Both the position numbers and the translations under genes were made by a program. 64,000 nt of DNA from DATFKA01 sp035268885 (GTDB taxonomy: Bacteria; Bacteroidota; Bacteroidia; Chitinophagales; Saprospiraceae): assembly GCA_035268885.1 (NCBI GenBank), contig DATFKA010000060.1:62001-126000 (forward strand), given 5' to 3'. The notes below the pieces were generated by a model. The model did no database searches. It had not been told where the DNA came from and saw only the letters and a list, made by a program, of their open reading frames with translations. This document shows positions 42,892-52,399 of this stretch, in pieces; position 1 is the stretch's first letter; each line of letters opens with the position of its first letter.

Positions 42892-43212
42892 TCATCGATT
42901 ATCAGGGTATTGTTCATCGAACTGGCGGCGAGCCTCCTGATAGAGGTCTCGCGATAACTCCGGATTGTTACGGACGGTAAACAGCAATTCATTCAGGGTT
43001 GTGGAATCAATCTGATGAATGGTATAAATTTGATCATAATACCTCATTAAGAAGCTATCTTTTCGGGTGCCATAAAGGGTTAAGACCGCATTTTCTGCGG
43101 TATGTACATCCAGCATGATCGCTGCGGCCTTTTCCATCGGTAGCGGTAAAGTGGCGTCTTCTGTTTGACAAGCTAAAGACAAAAACAAAACAAGGAAACA
43201 GACCAATCTCAT
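42892..43212 (-). CDS. DUF4296 lipoprotein
   Basis: A 106-residue protein with a lipobox (VLFLSLACQTE) and the DUF4296 pattern PMEKAAAIMLDVHTAENAV, then YYDQIYTIHQIDSTTLNELL. DUF4296 is found only in Bacteroidota and its function is not known. It follows sixA by 34 bases on the same strand. The 141-base gap to the response regulator contains a weak hairpin only. Confidence 0.88.
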   Translation of the reverse strand: MRLVCFLVLFLSLACQTEDATLPLPMEKAAAIMLDVHTAENAVLTLYGTRKDSFLMRYYDQIYTIHQIDSTTLNELLFTVRNNPELSRDLYQEARRQFDEQYPDNR

Positions 43213-43246
43213 AAGTTGAGTGCTTATTAAGCCACAAGGACCAGAA

Positions 43247-43747
43247 TTAAGTAAAATATTGCTTCGGATATTGAAAACGCACTAATTTGGCCGTTTCTTG
43301 TCCAAAGTCGCTCCAATCGTCTACTTCACTTTGCACTTCAAACATGCCGCAGGTCGGCACGTTATCGATGAATGCTTCCGAAAACAGATTAGCCAGCTGG
43401 GTGTAGCCCGGATTATGCCCAAAAACGAGCAGGGTTTCGTGTTCGTTGTCCGTTTGACGGAGCACCTGGAGGATCGTTTCGGGCTCTGCCAGGTACAAAC
43501 GCTCATCGGTTTCTATATCTTTGCCTTTCAGGACAAAAGCTTTCGCAAAATATTTAGCCGTGGTGAACGCTCGAACGGCCGGACTACTCAGGAGACGAAC
43601 CGGTGGCTTAATTTGCTGCCGGAGCAACTGTGCCATAAAAGGAGCATCCCTTAAACCACGTTCATTTAAAGGTCGTTTAATATCGGTAAGCTTCGGATCG
43701 GACCAACTCGACTTCGCGTGCCTTATAAAAAATACCGTTTTAGCCAT
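43247..43747 (-). CDS. SixA-like histidine phosphatase
   Basis: The 166-residue protein belongs to the phosphoglycerate-mutase-like superfamily. The catalytic RHAKSSW is at residues 9-15 and the second His appears in LLVFGHNPGYTQLA. Length and motifs fit SixA, which removes phosphate from histidine in phosphorelay proteins. It is followed by the DUF4296 gene and is near the two-component pair, which is suggestive but not proof of a link. Confidence 0.9.
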   Translation of the reverse strand: MAKTVFFIRHAKSSWSDPKLTDIKRPLNERGLRDAPFMAQLLRQQIKPPVRLLSSPAVRAFTTAKYFAKAFVLKGKDIETDERLYLAEPETILQVLRQTDNEHETLLVFGHNPGYTQLANLFSEAFIDNVPTCGMFEVQSEVDDWSDFGQETAKLVRFQYPKQYFT

Positions 43748-43757
43748 ATAATTTCTT

Positions 43758-43765
43758 TAGTTTTG
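43758..43765 (+). promoter_or_regulatory. -7 promoter box of the SDR gene
   Basis: TAGTTTTG matches TAnnTTTG and ends 23 bases before the ATG at 43789. No clear -33 element is seen. It lies in the short divergent gap with sixA. Confidence 0.45.
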
Positions 43766-43788
43766 CGTTGTTGCGAAAACATAAAAAT

Positions 43789-44586
43789 ATGCAAAAAGCA
43801 TTCAAAGATAAAGTAATCTGGATAACTGGTGCCTCATCCGGCATTGGAGAAGCCCTGGCTTATGCCTTTTCTGATGCGGATGCCTACCTCATTCTCAGCA
43901 GCCGAAAGGCCGAAAAGCTGGAGTTGGTAAAAGCCAATTGCCAGACCCCAGAAAAAATTTGCATTCTACCCCTCGATGTAACCGACTATACAAACATCCC
44001 CGCCGCCGCCGAAAAAGCCATCGCTTTTCGGGGACACCTCGACATTTTGGTGAATAATGCCGGTATCTCTCAACGGGCCCTTGCGCAGGATACCAAACTC
44101 GAAGTGGATCAACAAATCATGAATGTCAATTTCTTTGGTAGTGTCGCCGTCAGTAAAGCCGTTTTACCCCATTTCCTGGAGCGAAAATCGGGCCATATCG
44201 TAGTAATGAATAGTGTGATGGGGATTATGGGAGTGCCTTATCGATCTGCCTACTGCGCTTCCAAACACGCCCTCCGTGGTTTCTTTGATACACTAAGGGC
44301 GGAGGTTCATGAGGCTAATATTAAAGTGACCAATATTTTACCCGGTTACGTGCGCACCAACGTAACGATAAACGCACTAAAGGGAGACGGCAGCTCCAAC
44401 GATGAAATGGCCAGTAGTACCGCCGGGGGCTATAGCCCTGCGTATTTTGCCAAAAAGGTACAGCGGGCCATCGCCAGAGGAAGAAAAGAAGTCTATATTG
44501 CGAAAACAGAAATACTGGGCATTTACCTGATGCGCTTTGTCCCCAATTTATTCTTTCGCATTATTCGTAATCATCGCTTACATTAA
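43789..44586 (+). CDS. Short-chain dehydrogenase/reductase
   Basis: The 265-residue protein is a classical SDR. It has the cofactor motif TGASSGIGEAL, NNAGISQRA, the catalytic Ser region VMNSVMGIMG and the YRSAYCASKHAL active site (Tyr-x-x-x-Lys). After it comes ILPGYVRTNVT. Close relatives include DHRS7B-like and other acyl- or sterol-type reductases, but the substrate is not evident. The ATG at 43789 is chosen because it follows the -7 box and starts right at the Rossmann strand. Confidence 0.93.
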   Translation: MQKAFKDKVIWITGASSGIGEALAYAFSDADAYLILSSRKAEKLELVKANCQTPEKICILPLDVTDYTNIPAAAEKAIAFRGHLDILVNNAGISQRALAQDTKLEVDQQIMNVNFFGSVAVSKAVLPHFLERKSGHIVVMNSVMGIMGVPYRSAYCASKHALRGFFDTLRAEVHEANIKVTNILPGYVRTNVTINALKGDGSSNDEMASSTAGGYSPAYFAKKVQRAIARGRKEVYIAKTEILGIYLMRFVPNLFFRIIRNHRLH

Positions 44587-44636
44587 AATCAGCTGGGGAG
44601 GTTTATTCTTTTTTATTATCTTTTCACAAAAAAACA

Positions 44637-45089
44637 ATGAAAAACCTTCTGAGCACCGCCTTACTCTGCCTACTTATGATGGCCTGTGGTCCACAGGAAA
44701 CCGGAAGTACACAAACCGCAGAAATTGAAGATTTAAAAGCTGAAATCAATACTCTTAAACAAAAAGCAGACTATATGCCAGGTTTAATCCACAATGTATT
44801 CTTTTGGTTACGAGAAGACCTTACAGAGGCCGAACGCGCCGCCTTTCTGGAAGGAGTGAAATCACTGGGCACTATCGACCAGGTGAGAGCCATTTATATC
44901 GGACCACCCGCCAGTACTGAAAAGCGGGAAGTCGTTGATAATTCTTTCAGTTATGCGCTACTCGTGCACTTTGACGATATCGAAGGGCAGAACGCCTACC
45001 AGATTGATCCGATTCACCTGAAATTTGTCGACGATCATCAGGATAAATGGACCAGAGTGACGGTTTATGACAACACCGTTATGGAGTAA
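44637..45089 (+). CDS. Dabb-domain lipoprotein
   Basis: The 150-residue protein has a lipobox (LLCLLMMACGP), a short coiled-coil linker (about 28-45) and a stress-responsive alpha/beta barrel (Dabb) domain. The domain is marked by GLIHNVFFWLREDLTEAERAAF, SFSYALLVHFDDIEGQNAY and HLKFVDDHQDKWTRV. Dabb proteins form small dimers of unclear role; lipid-anchored ones are frequent in Bacteroidota. Transcription ends at the strong terminator 14 bases downstream. Confidence 0.9.
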   Translation: MKNLLSTALLCLLMMACGPQETGSTQTAEIEDLKAEINTLKQKADYMPGLIHNVFFWLREDLTEAERAAFLEGVKSLGTIDQVRAIYIGPPASTEKREVVDNSFSYALLVHFDDIEGQNAYQIDPIHLKFVDDHQDKWTRVTVYDNTVME

Positions 45090-45103
45090 GCGCGCGCGCT
45101 TCT

Positions 45104-45148
45104 AATAAAAAAGCCTTGCGCCACTCATTTGCGCAAGGCTTTTTTATT
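45104..45148. terminator. Strong bidirectional terminator
   Basis: An 18-base-pair perfect stem (45104-45121 with 45131-45148) has A-runs on the left arm and T-runs on the right, so it works for both converging transcripts: the Dabb gene and the TlpA-like gene that ends the housekeeping operon. Confidence 0.93.
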
Positions 45149-45170
45149 AACCGCTATGGTTCATTTTTGC

Positions 45171-46598
45171 TTATTCCCCACTATTGGCTTCAGCCGCTTT
45201 ATTTTTATCCATTTCTATGATACGCCCCATCACTTCCCCCAGCTGTTCCGCGCCGATTTTCTTCATGACGATCTTTTTATTCTTGTCTAGCACGTAGACC
45301 TGTGGCGTGGTTTTGACATTATAATCGAGCATATATAAACCATACGGATCAACGGTATGAATCCAGTTCTGGATCTCATTTTCCGCTACGTATTCCCAAC
45401 AGCCAGCGATCTCATCACGCTGCTTGGTGCAAACCGCGAGAATCTTGACTCCCTTATCCTTGAATTCGTTGTAAAAATCGCGCATAAAAGGTGTAGACTC
45501 CTTACAATGCCCACAATCATAACGCCAGAAATACAATACGGTATACTCCGAGTCTACTTCGTAGAGCGATATTTTTGATCCGTCCCGTTTTTGCAGTTTG
45601 ACATCCGGCGCAATTTTACCGATTAATAAGGGTTCTAATTTACTGGCATCTTCTACAATTTTGTTGAGCTGTTCTTCTTCTACCCAGGAGGCCTTACCTT
45701 TGGCGTAGTAGTTAAGCGCCAGATGTACATAAATGGCATCTTGCCCAACGATTTTACTAGAAGCGTACTTATTCAGAAATTGTATCAGATAATATTTATA
45801 ACTTTCCTCGCTGGGCTCCAACTGGGCCAACACGTTATCAATCGCCTGAATGGTTGAATCTGGCGTCTGGTAATGTAGTTTTTCGATATAGGTATTAATC
45901 CGCTCGAATAAGAAAGGTGTTCGCAGCAATCGAGGATCCCCCAGGTCAATATTGTCAAAGAAATGCCGCCGGGTATAATACCAGCTTTGCATTTGCTTTT
46001 CTTCTTCTGTACCCGAAAAATCGGGCGTCTCCACCCCTTGATTGGAGCGAATGATCAGTGCGGTAAAACTTTCGGGATGCTGCTGCAGGATATTCTGTTG
46101 ATAGTCCACCACCTGCTGATTGATCTTATCTAAATCATTTTGTAGGGTGGCTTTTCTTTGTTCTCCGGCCTCCTGCATCTCCTGGCTGATCGCCTGTGCC
46201 TTAGGACGCACACTACCCAGAAAAGCCAGGTAATCGTAGAACAACTTGTTGGTAGGAGAACCACTAAATTGGATAGCTTCCGTCAACTGATCTTTTTGGG
46301 TTTTAATCTGAAACTGCTGCTCATCTTCTTCGATCAGCAACTGGAAAAAATTATTATCCGGCGCCAATACCACCAGATACATACCGGGAGCCAGAGGATT
46401 ATCACCAGAGAAGGTAAAGGTACCATCTGTATCTACCTGAGTAGTATCCTGAATTAAGGTTTTATCCCCGTAGTAATACCCCAGGTATAGATTCTCCTGA
46501 TTGTAGCCCTCAATATCTACCTTGATTTGGTATCCATTTTGGGCGAAAGCCGAAATAGTACAAATAAAAAAGGCTAAAAGCAGATAAATACGTTGCAT
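45171..46598 (-). CDS. TlpA-like thiol-disulfide protein with DUF4369-type N-terminus
   Basis: A signal peptide (1-19) is followed by a beta-rich DUF4369-like domain (about 20-120) and a helical middle region of the DUF5106 type. The C-terminal thioredoxin fold has FWRYDCGHCKESTPFM, so the active site is CGHC. The cis-Pro is in KTTPQVYVLD. Total length is 475. It probably handles disulfides in the periplasm. It lies 20 bases after pyrB at the end of the housekeeping operon, though it may also have its own start. Confidence 0.92.
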   Translation of the reverse strand: MQRIYLLLAFFICTISAFAQNGYQIKVDIEGYNQENLYLGYYYGDKTLIQDTTQVDTDGTFTFSGDNPLAPGMYLVVLAPDNNFFQLLIEEDEQQFQIKTQKDQLTEAIQFSGSPTNKLFYDYLAFLGSVRPKAQAISQEMQEAGEQRKATLQNDLDKINQQVVDYQQNILQQHPESFTALIIRSNQGVETPDFSGTEEEKQMQSWYYTRRHFFDNIDLGDPRLLRTPFLFERINTYIEKLHYQTPDSTIQAIDNVLAQLEPSEESYKYYLIQFLNKYASSKIVGQDAIYVHLALNYYAKGKASWVEEEQLNKIVEDASKLEPLLIGKIAPDVKLQKRDGSKISLYEVDSEYTVLYFWRYDCGHCKESTPFMRDFYNEFKDKGVKILAVCTKQRDEIAGCWEYVAENEIQNWIHTVDPYGLYMLDYNVKTTPQVYVLDKNKKIVMKKIGAEQLGEVMGRIIEMDKNKAAEANSGE

Positions 46599-46618
46599 AT
46601 TGGTTTTGTGTTAAGCAC

Positions 46619-47563
46619 TTACTGAGCAGCCAGTAAATACAGAACGGCCATCCTGACGGCCACTCCGTTTTCCACTTGCTGTAAAATAATTGAATGCTCC
46701 GAATCGGCCACCGCACTGGTGATTTCCACCCCGCGATTGATCGGTCCGGGATGCATAATTACAATCGGACGATTCAGACTATCTAATAACTCCTTATTGA
46801 CCCCAAAATATTGTGCATATTCACGCAAAGAAGGAAAATATTTAATGTCTTGCCGTTCCAGCTGTATGCGTAGAACATTAGCAATGTCGCACCAGTTCAA
46901 CGTCTTGCGAATATCATAAGAAACCCTTACCCCCAGCTTGCCAATGTGCTTTGGAATTAAGGTGGGGGGACCACAAACTTCTACCTCTGCTCCCAATTTC
47001 TTCAGGCAAAAAATATTACTCAAGGCCACCCTGGAATGGAGAATATCCCCCAGAATGGCTACTTTTTTGCCTTTGAGCTCACCTACTTTTTCCCGCATGG
47101 AAAAAGCATCCAGCAAGGCCTGGGTGGGATGCTCGTGCGTACCGTCACCGGCATTAATGATATTGGCATCAATGTGTTGAGCCAGAAACTGATGTGCCCC
47201 CGGGGCCGGATGCCGCATGACGACCATATCCACTTTCATGGAAAGGATATTATTAACCGTATCCAACAGGGTTTCTCCTTTTTTGACCGAAGAGGAGGAA
47301 GCAGAGAAATTCACCACATCGGCCGAGAGTCGCTTTTCTGCCAGTTCGAAAGAAATGCGCGTCCGGGTTGAATTTTCAAAAAAGAGGTTTGCAATCGTTA
47401 CATCTCGTAAAGAAGGAACCTTTTTGATCGGACGGTTAATGACCTCCTTGAAATTATCAGCCGTTTGAAAGATCAGCTGGATATCTGCTGGTTGAAGATC
47501 TTTAATACCCAGTAAATGACGGGTACTCAGCTGCTGTGTGATGTTTTCGCTCATAGCTTTCAT
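46619..47563 (-). CDS. pyrB: Aspartate carbamoyltransferase catalytic subunit
   Basis: PyrB joins carbamoyl phosphate to aspartate in pyrimidine synthesis. The 314-residue protein has the carbamoyl-phosphate site NSTRTRISFELA, the HEHPTQALLDAF segment and the C-terminal HPGPINRGVEI. All expected residues are present. Its start overlaps the pyrR stop by one base (TAATG), which implies coupled translation. No pyrI gene is adjacent. Confidence 0.97.
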   Translation of the reverse strand: MKAMSENITQQLSTRHLLGIKDLQPADIQLIFQTADNFKEVINRPIKKVPSLRDVTIANLFFENSTRTRISFELAEKRLSADVVNFSASSSSVKKGETLLDTVNNILSMKVDMVVMRHPAPGAHQFLAQHIDANIINAGDGTHEHPTQALLDAFSMREKVGELKGKKVAILGDILHSRVALSNIFCLKKLGAEVEVCGPPTLIPKHIGKLGVRVSYDIRKTLNWCDIANVLRIQLERQDIKYFPSLREYAQYFGVNKELLDSLNRPIVIMHPGPINRGVEITSAVADSEHSIILQQVENGVAVRMAVLYLLAAQ

Positions 47564-48159
47564 TAGGCATTTTGTTGGGCAATGTGTTCCTTAAAGGTCT
47601 CCTTACTGTTGAATAAGGTCACCTGATTGGCCGTCATATCGTCACTCCATTCCACGTAGACGTACTCATCATCCAAAGCGTCGATTTTAATCCCCGTAAA
47701 GGTCGACTCAATGGGCAGATGCCGATTGAAACGCCGATCAATCAGGGTCAGCAGTTCTACACTGGCCGGCCGGCCGTAATGGTTTAGGGCCGTCAGACCC
47801 GCCTGAACCGTACGACCGGTATAAAGCACATCGTCTACCAGCACTACATTTTTATTTTCTACCAGAAAGTCAATATCGGTTACGTAGGCCTCCAGGGGCT
47901 TTTCCCGCCTCCGGAAATCATCCCGATAAAAGGTAATATCCAACTTACCCACCTTGAGGTGCTGGATATTCAGTTCCTGACGCAGGATGGTAACCAGATA
48001 TTCCGCTAGTTTTACCCCACGGGGTTGTAGGCCAATGATACAGGTATCCTGAAAATCATTGAATTCCTCTGCCAACTGATGCGCCAGGCGCTTCACCATT
48101 AGCTGAAAATGGGTAGTGTCGACAATTACTCTGGAGGTATAAGATGCTCTGGCTTCCAT
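47563..48159 (-). CDS. pyrR: PyrR-like phosphoribosyltransferase / pyrimidine operon regulator
   Basis: The 198-residue protein has the PRPP loop VVLVDDVLYTGRTVQAGL, the N-terminal IIGLQPRGVKLAEYL and VGKLDITFYRDDF, all typical of PyrR. PyrR has uracil phosphoribosyltransferase activity and in Gram-positive bacteria binds pyr mRNA. Here no anti-antiterminator structure is visible before pyrB, since pyrB overlaps pyrR. Regulation by RNA binding is therefore not supported by this sequence. Confidence 0.94.
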   Translation of the reverse strand: MEARASYTSRVIVDTTHFQLMVKRLAHQLAEEFNDFQDTCIIGLQPRGVKLAEYLVTILRQELNIQHLKVGKLDITFYRDDFRRREKPLEAYVTDIDFLVENKNVVLVDDVLYTGRTVQAGLTALNHYGRPASVELLTLIDRRFNRHLPIESTFTGIKIDALDDEYVYVEWSDDMTANQVTLFNSKETFKEHIAQQNA

Positions 48160-48168
48160 GCAATCCGT

Positions 48169-49872
48169 TTATTTCTTATTCTTTTGTTGCTTCTTCTTTT
48201 TGGCCCAAGTATCCCGTAGAGTTACCGTTAAATTAAAAATGGGATTTTCGGGCGTGCTATCCTCATCCGCACAGTAGTAACCCAGGCGCATGAACTGAAA
48301 ACGCTCTCCGGGCTTTGCCGCTACCAGACCGGGTTCGACGTAGGCCTTCTCGATTACCTTCAGGGAATCCGGATTCAAGAACGCCATAAAATCCTGATCC
48401 GGATCACTTAGGGGTTCCTCCTCAGAAAACAGCGTGCTGTATTGGCGCACCTCGGCCGTTTTGGCATGCGGTACCGACACCCAATGCAAGGTTCCCTTTG
48501 CTTTAATTCCCGAAGTATCCTCTCCAGACTTACTATCCGGATAATAGCTGCAATGCACCTCGGCAACTTCCCCGGTTTCGGGGTCTTTGACAAAGTCATC
48601 ACAGTGAATAATATACGCATTTTTCAGACGAACATTACGTCCCGGTCCCAGTCGAAAAAACTTTTTGGGCGGATCTTCCATGAAATCGGCCCGCTCGATG
48701 TATAATTCCCGGGAAAAAGGAAGCATGCGCGTAGCGGGGTTTTCTTCTTCCGGATTATTAATGGCTTCCAGTTCTTCACTTTCTCCTTCCGGGTAATTAG
48801 TGATCACTACTTTTAATGGATTTAAAACCGCCATGACCCGATCCGTCTCCCGGTTGAGTTGCTGACGCACAAAGTATTCCAGCAGGCTCATTTCGATGAC
48901 ATTATCCCTCTTGGCTACTCCCGTACGATTACAAAAATCTACAATCGCCTCCGGCGGATAGCCGCGTCGACGCATGCCCGAAATGGTTGGCATTCGCGGA
49001 TCGTCCCAACCCGTTACCACTCCTTCTTCTACCAGGCGCAACAAACGACGCTTGGAGGTGATCATGTAGGCCACATTCATTCGGGCAAATTCAATTTGCC
49101 GGGAAGGAAAGATCTCCAGTTTCTCGATGAGCCAGTTGTACAAGGGGCGATGATGACGAAACTCCAGTGAACACAGAGAATGGGTCACTTCTTCAATGGC
49201 ATCCGATTGGCCGTGCGCAAAATCGTACATCGGATATACATTCCACTTGTCACCCGTACGGTGATGGGGCGCCCGCTTAATGCGGTAAAGCACCGGATCG
49301 CGCATTTGTAAATTAGGAGAACCCATATCGATTTTAGCCCTTAGTACGCGTGTACCATCCGGGTATTCACCGGCCACCATACCTTCAAAGAGCTCCATAT
49401 TTTCCTCAACCGGGCGATCGCGGTAGGGGCTATTCGTACCGGGTGTCGTGGTATCCCCCTTCATTTCCGCCATCTCTTCTGCGGTAGAATCATCGACATA
49501 AGCCAGGCCCTTACGGATTAGCTTTTTGGCGAATTCATATAGTTGATCAAAGTAATCGGAGGCGTAATATTCACCCGCCCATTCAAAACCCAACCAGGCC
49601 ACATCCCGACGAATACTATCTACGTATTCGGTGCTTTCTGTAGCGGGGTTGGTATCATCAAAACGCAGATTACACTGTCCGTTATAGCGTTTCGCGATGC
49701 CAAAATTAATGGTAATGGCTTTGGCATGACCAATGTGCAGGTACCCGTTGGGCTCCGGAGGGAAACGGGTCTGAATCTTGTCATGCTTCTGATTAGCCAA
49801 ATCCTCTTCTATGATTTGCTCAATAAAATTGAGCGATCTTTCTTCGTTGGTATCTTTTTGCTTATTGCTCAT
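48169..49872 (-). CDS. glnS: Glutamine-tRNA ligase
   Basis: GlnRS charges tRNA-Gln directly. The 567-residue protein has the class I signatures PPEPNGYLHIGHAKAI and ITSKRRLLRLV (the KMSKR equivalent), along with WNVYPMYDFAHGQSDAIE and the C-terminal anticodon-binding beta-barrels. It lies five bases after argS and nine bases before pyrR. The basic tail (KKKKQQKNKK) may aid tRNA binding. Confidence 0.97.
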   Translation of the reverse strand: MSNKQKDTNEERSLNFIEQIIEEDLANQKHDKIQTRFPPEPNGYLHIGHAKAITINFGIAKRYNGQCNLRFDDTNPATESTEYVDSIRRDVAWLGFEWAGEYYASDYFDQLYEFAKKLIRKGLAYVDDSTAEEMAEMKGDTTTPGTNSPYRDRPVEENMELFEGMVAGEYPDGTRVLRAKIDMGSPNLQMRDPVLYRIKRAPHHRTGDKWNVYPMYDFAHGQSDAIEEVTHSLCSLEFRHHRPLYNWLIEKLEIFPSRQIEFARMNVAYMITSKRRLLRLVEEGVVTGWDDPRMPTISGMRRRGYPPEAIVDFCNRTGVAKRDNVIEMSLLEYFVRQQLNRETDRVMAVLNPLKVVITNYPEGESEELEAINNPEEENPATRMLPFSRELYIERADFMEDPPKKFFRLGPGRNVRLKNAYIIHCDDFVKDPETGEVAEVHCSYYPDSKSGEDTSGIKAKGTLHWVSVPHAKTAEVRQYSTLFSEEEPLSDPDQDFMAFLNPDSLKVIEKAYVEPGLVAAKPGERFQFMRLGYYCADEDSTPENPIFNLTVTLRDTWAKKKKQQKNKK

Positions 49873-49877
49873 ATCAT

Positions 49878-51722
49878 TTACATTTTTTCGGGCATCTCAA
49901 TGCCGAGTAGGTCCATCCCCGTTTGGAGGGTCTTAGCGATCGTTTTACTCAATTGTATACGGAAGGCTTTGGCCGCCTCCGTTTCTGCGTTTAATATAGA
50001 ATAATCTGTATAAAACTTATGAAACCCTTTAGCCAGATTATAACAATAGCTGGCTACTGCCGAAGGATCAAATTCTTCGGCCGCCACCTGAATGGTAGCG
50101 GGGAAATCAAAAAGTTGTAGAATTAAGGCTTTTTCCTGATCGGCCAGGTTCTGGTAGTCCTGAGCAATGGACACGTCTTGTTCTCCTGCTTTACGCAAAA
50201 CCGAACGAATCCGCACGTAGGCATTTTGCACATAAGGCCCCGTTTGTCCCTGCATATCTACCGATTCTTTCGGATTAAAGGTCATTCGCTTTTGTGGATT
50301 GACCTTGATAATGAAGAATTTTAGGGCTGCCAGTCCAATTTGCCGGATAATTTCCCCCTGGGCTTCTTTGCTTAGCGCCTCCAGGCTGCCTCTTTCCTGA
50401 CTATTATTACGGGCTTCCCGGACAACCTCATCCATCAGGTCGTCCGCATCTACCACCGTACCTTCCCGTGATTTCATCTTACCCGTCGGCAGATCAACCA
50501 TTCCATAGGAAAGGTGGTGCATACCCGCTGCGTAAGGCTCACCCAGCTTTTTAAGGGTCTCGAATAATACCTGGAAGTGATAATTTTGCTCATCGGCAAC
50601 CACGTAGACCATTTTGTCTACCCCAAAGTCCTGATAACGCAATTGTGCCGTACCAATATCCTGCGTGATATAAACAGCCGTACCATCACTCCGCAGTACC
50701 AGTTTGTGGTCCAGCTTCACATCCGTCAGATCAATCCATACGGAGCCGTCTTCCTTTTCATAAAACACTCCCTCAGATAAGCCCTTATCAATAGTTTCTT
50801 TACCTAACAAATAGGTGTCGGACTCGTAGTACAATTTATCGAAACTAACCCCCAGGCGATCGTAAGTGACTTCAAAGCCGGCGTAAACCCAGGCGTTCAT
50901 TTTTGCCCATAAGCTGCGCACCTCCGCATCGCCTGCTTCCCAGTCCAGGAGCATTTGTTTAGCTTGCTTTCCCAGCTTACTGTATTCATTGAAGTAGGTA
51001 TTTTTATAAGCTTTGAAGAAAGCCGTTTCGTCTTGATCTTCTTTTGCCTTATCGGCAAAAATGGATTGGCCGACATCGCTGGTTTGCCAGGCAGCGTACT
51101 CTTCCTTGAATTTCTGCTCGAATAAGACATAATACTTTCCGACAAAATGGTCACTTTTCAGCTCCGCAGCTTCCGGGGTGTCTCCGTCTCCAAACAGTTT
51201 CCAGGCCAGCATACTTTTACAAATGGCGATGCCCCGGTCGTTAACGATTTGTACCCGCACGACTTCGTAACCAGCGGCTTCCAAAATTTTGGAAGTAGAC
51301 CAACCCAGAAGAATGTTTCGGATGTGCCCCAGGTGTAAAGGCTTATTGGTATTTGGGGAGGAGAATTCCACCATCACTTTTTGACCATTAGCTGGAAAAT
51401 AACCGTAATTGGGCGTATCACTAACCGAAAGTAGAAAATCCCGCCAGTAGTCTTCACTAACGCTTAGGTTGAGAAACCCCTTGATCACGTTAAAGCTGGT
51501 GAGCTGTGGCAGTTTATCCGTTAAAAAGGCCCCTAATTCTTCACCGATTTGCACAGGACTCTTTTTTGCGGCTTTGGTAAAGGGAAAGACCACCACCGTG
51601 AAATCTCCCTCAAATTCCTTCCGGGTATTGCTGAGTGCTATTTTATCAGTCGTCGTATCCAGATCGTAAAGCGCCTTCACGCCTTCGACAACAGCTTCCT
51701 GAATGATTTGCGTAATATCCAT
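49878..51722 (-). CDS. argS: Arginine-tRNA ligase
   Basis: ArgRS is a class I synthetase. The 614-residue protein has an N-terminal Add-1 domain and the HIGH-type motif SSPNTNKPLHLGHIRN. The KMSK-type motif is degenerate (GKMKSREGTVV), as is common in ArgRS. A C-terminal anticodon-binding DALR domain ends with MDLLGIEMPEKM. Length is normal. It is part of the tight housekeeping operon. Confidence 0.97.
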   Translation of the reverse strand: MDITQIIQEAVVEGVKALYDLDTTTDKIALSNTRKEFEGDFTVVVFPFTKAAKKSPVQIGEELGAFLTDKLPQLTSFNVIKGFLNLSVSEDYWRDFLLSVSDTPNYGYFPANGQKVMVEFSSPNTNKPLHLGHIRNILLGWSTSKILEAAGYEVVRVQIVNDRGIAICKSMLAWKLFGDGDTPEAAELKSDHFVGKYYVLFEQKFKEEYAAWQTSDVGQSIFADKAKEDQDETAFFKAYKNTYFNEYSKLGKQAKQMLLDWEAGDAEVRSLWAKMNAWVYAGFEVTYDRLGVSFDKLYYESDTYLLGKETIDKGLSEGVFYEKEDGSVWIDLTDVKLDHKLVLRSDGTAVYITQDIGTAQLRYQDFGVDKMVYVVADEQNYHFQVLFETLKKLGEPYAAGMHHLSYGMVDLPTGKMKSREGTVVDADDLMDEVVREARNNSQERGSLEALSKEAQGEIIRQIGLAALKFFIIKVNPQKRMTFNPKESVDMQGQTGPYVQNAYVRIRSVLRKAGEQDVSIAQDYQNLADQEKALILQLFDFPATIQVAAEEFDPSAVASYCYNLAKGFHKFYTDYSILNAETEAAKAFRIQLSKTIAKTLQTGMDLLGIEMPEKM

Positions 51723-51807
51723 CTAAAATAGTTTATGTGCTGCCAAGCAGCGGTTCACCGCCCGCAAAGCTATTGATTTTGTGCCAAAAAACAATTTAAA
51801 TCAGGGC

Positions 51808-52371
51808 TTAGTTCCCCGGAGGAGGAGTTGGTGAATAATTGAAAATGGTGAAAATAGTTTTACCGTAGTGGCGTTCGTCCAGATAATGAGGATGCGATTT
51901 AAAATCGTGATGAGGATTGTGCTCCAGCACGAACCATCCTTCTGCTCTGAGGAGTTGATGCTTAAAAATATGATCCGGAATGCTGTCCAGATTAGGTAGT
52001 GGGTAAGGAGGGCCAGCGAAGATATAATCGTAGTCTTCTCCACAATTGGCCACAAACTTGAAAACATCGCCCTTAACGATGCGTAGTTTATCCTCAATAT
52101 CCAGCTCCCGCGCGGTCTTCTTCACGAAAGCCACACAGCCGTAAAATTTATCTACGTACGTAACATCCGTTGAGCCCCGTGAGATAAATTCGTAGCTATG
52201 GTTACCCGTTCCGCCAAAAAGATCCAGTACTTTTAAGTTAGAGAAATCAAAGTGATTCATCAAAACATTAAAAAGACCTTCCTTAGCGATATCGGTTGTT
52301 GGACGAGTAGGCCAGTTCTTAGCGGGCGGATTAAACCGTCTGCCGCCGAATTCACCACTAATGATGCGCAT
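51808..52371 (-). CDS. rsmD: 16S rRNA (guanine-966-N2) methyltransferase RsmD
   Basis: The 187-residue protein starts with MRIISGEFGGRRF and RPTTDIAKEGLFNVL, both typical of RsmD. The SAM-binding motif is VLDLFGGTGNHSYEF. The catalytic motif reads AGPPYPLPN, where the first residue of the usual DPPY is Gly. The ATG at 52371 matches the family; an earlier in-frame ATG would overlap the DUF3822 gene. RsmD next to DUF3822 is the usual arrangement in Bacteroidota. Confidence 0.93.
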   Translation of the reverse strand: MRIISGEFGGRRFNPPAKNWPTRPTTDIAKEGLFNVLMNHFDFSNLKVLDLFGGTGNHSYEFISRGSTDVTYVDKFYGCVAFVKKTARELDIEDKLRIVKGDVFKFVANCGEDYDYIFAGPPYPLPNLDSIPDHIFKHQLLRAEGWFVLEHNPHHDFKSHPHYLDERHYGKTIFTIFNYSPTPPPGN

Positions 52372-52399
52372 AATTCTCTCTTTAATCGAAAAATAAAGG

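Noticed and set aside
47563..48159. PyrR-dependent RNA attenuation of pyrB
   Set aside because: The pyrB start overlaps the pyrR stop, leaving no leader for a PyrR-binding structure.
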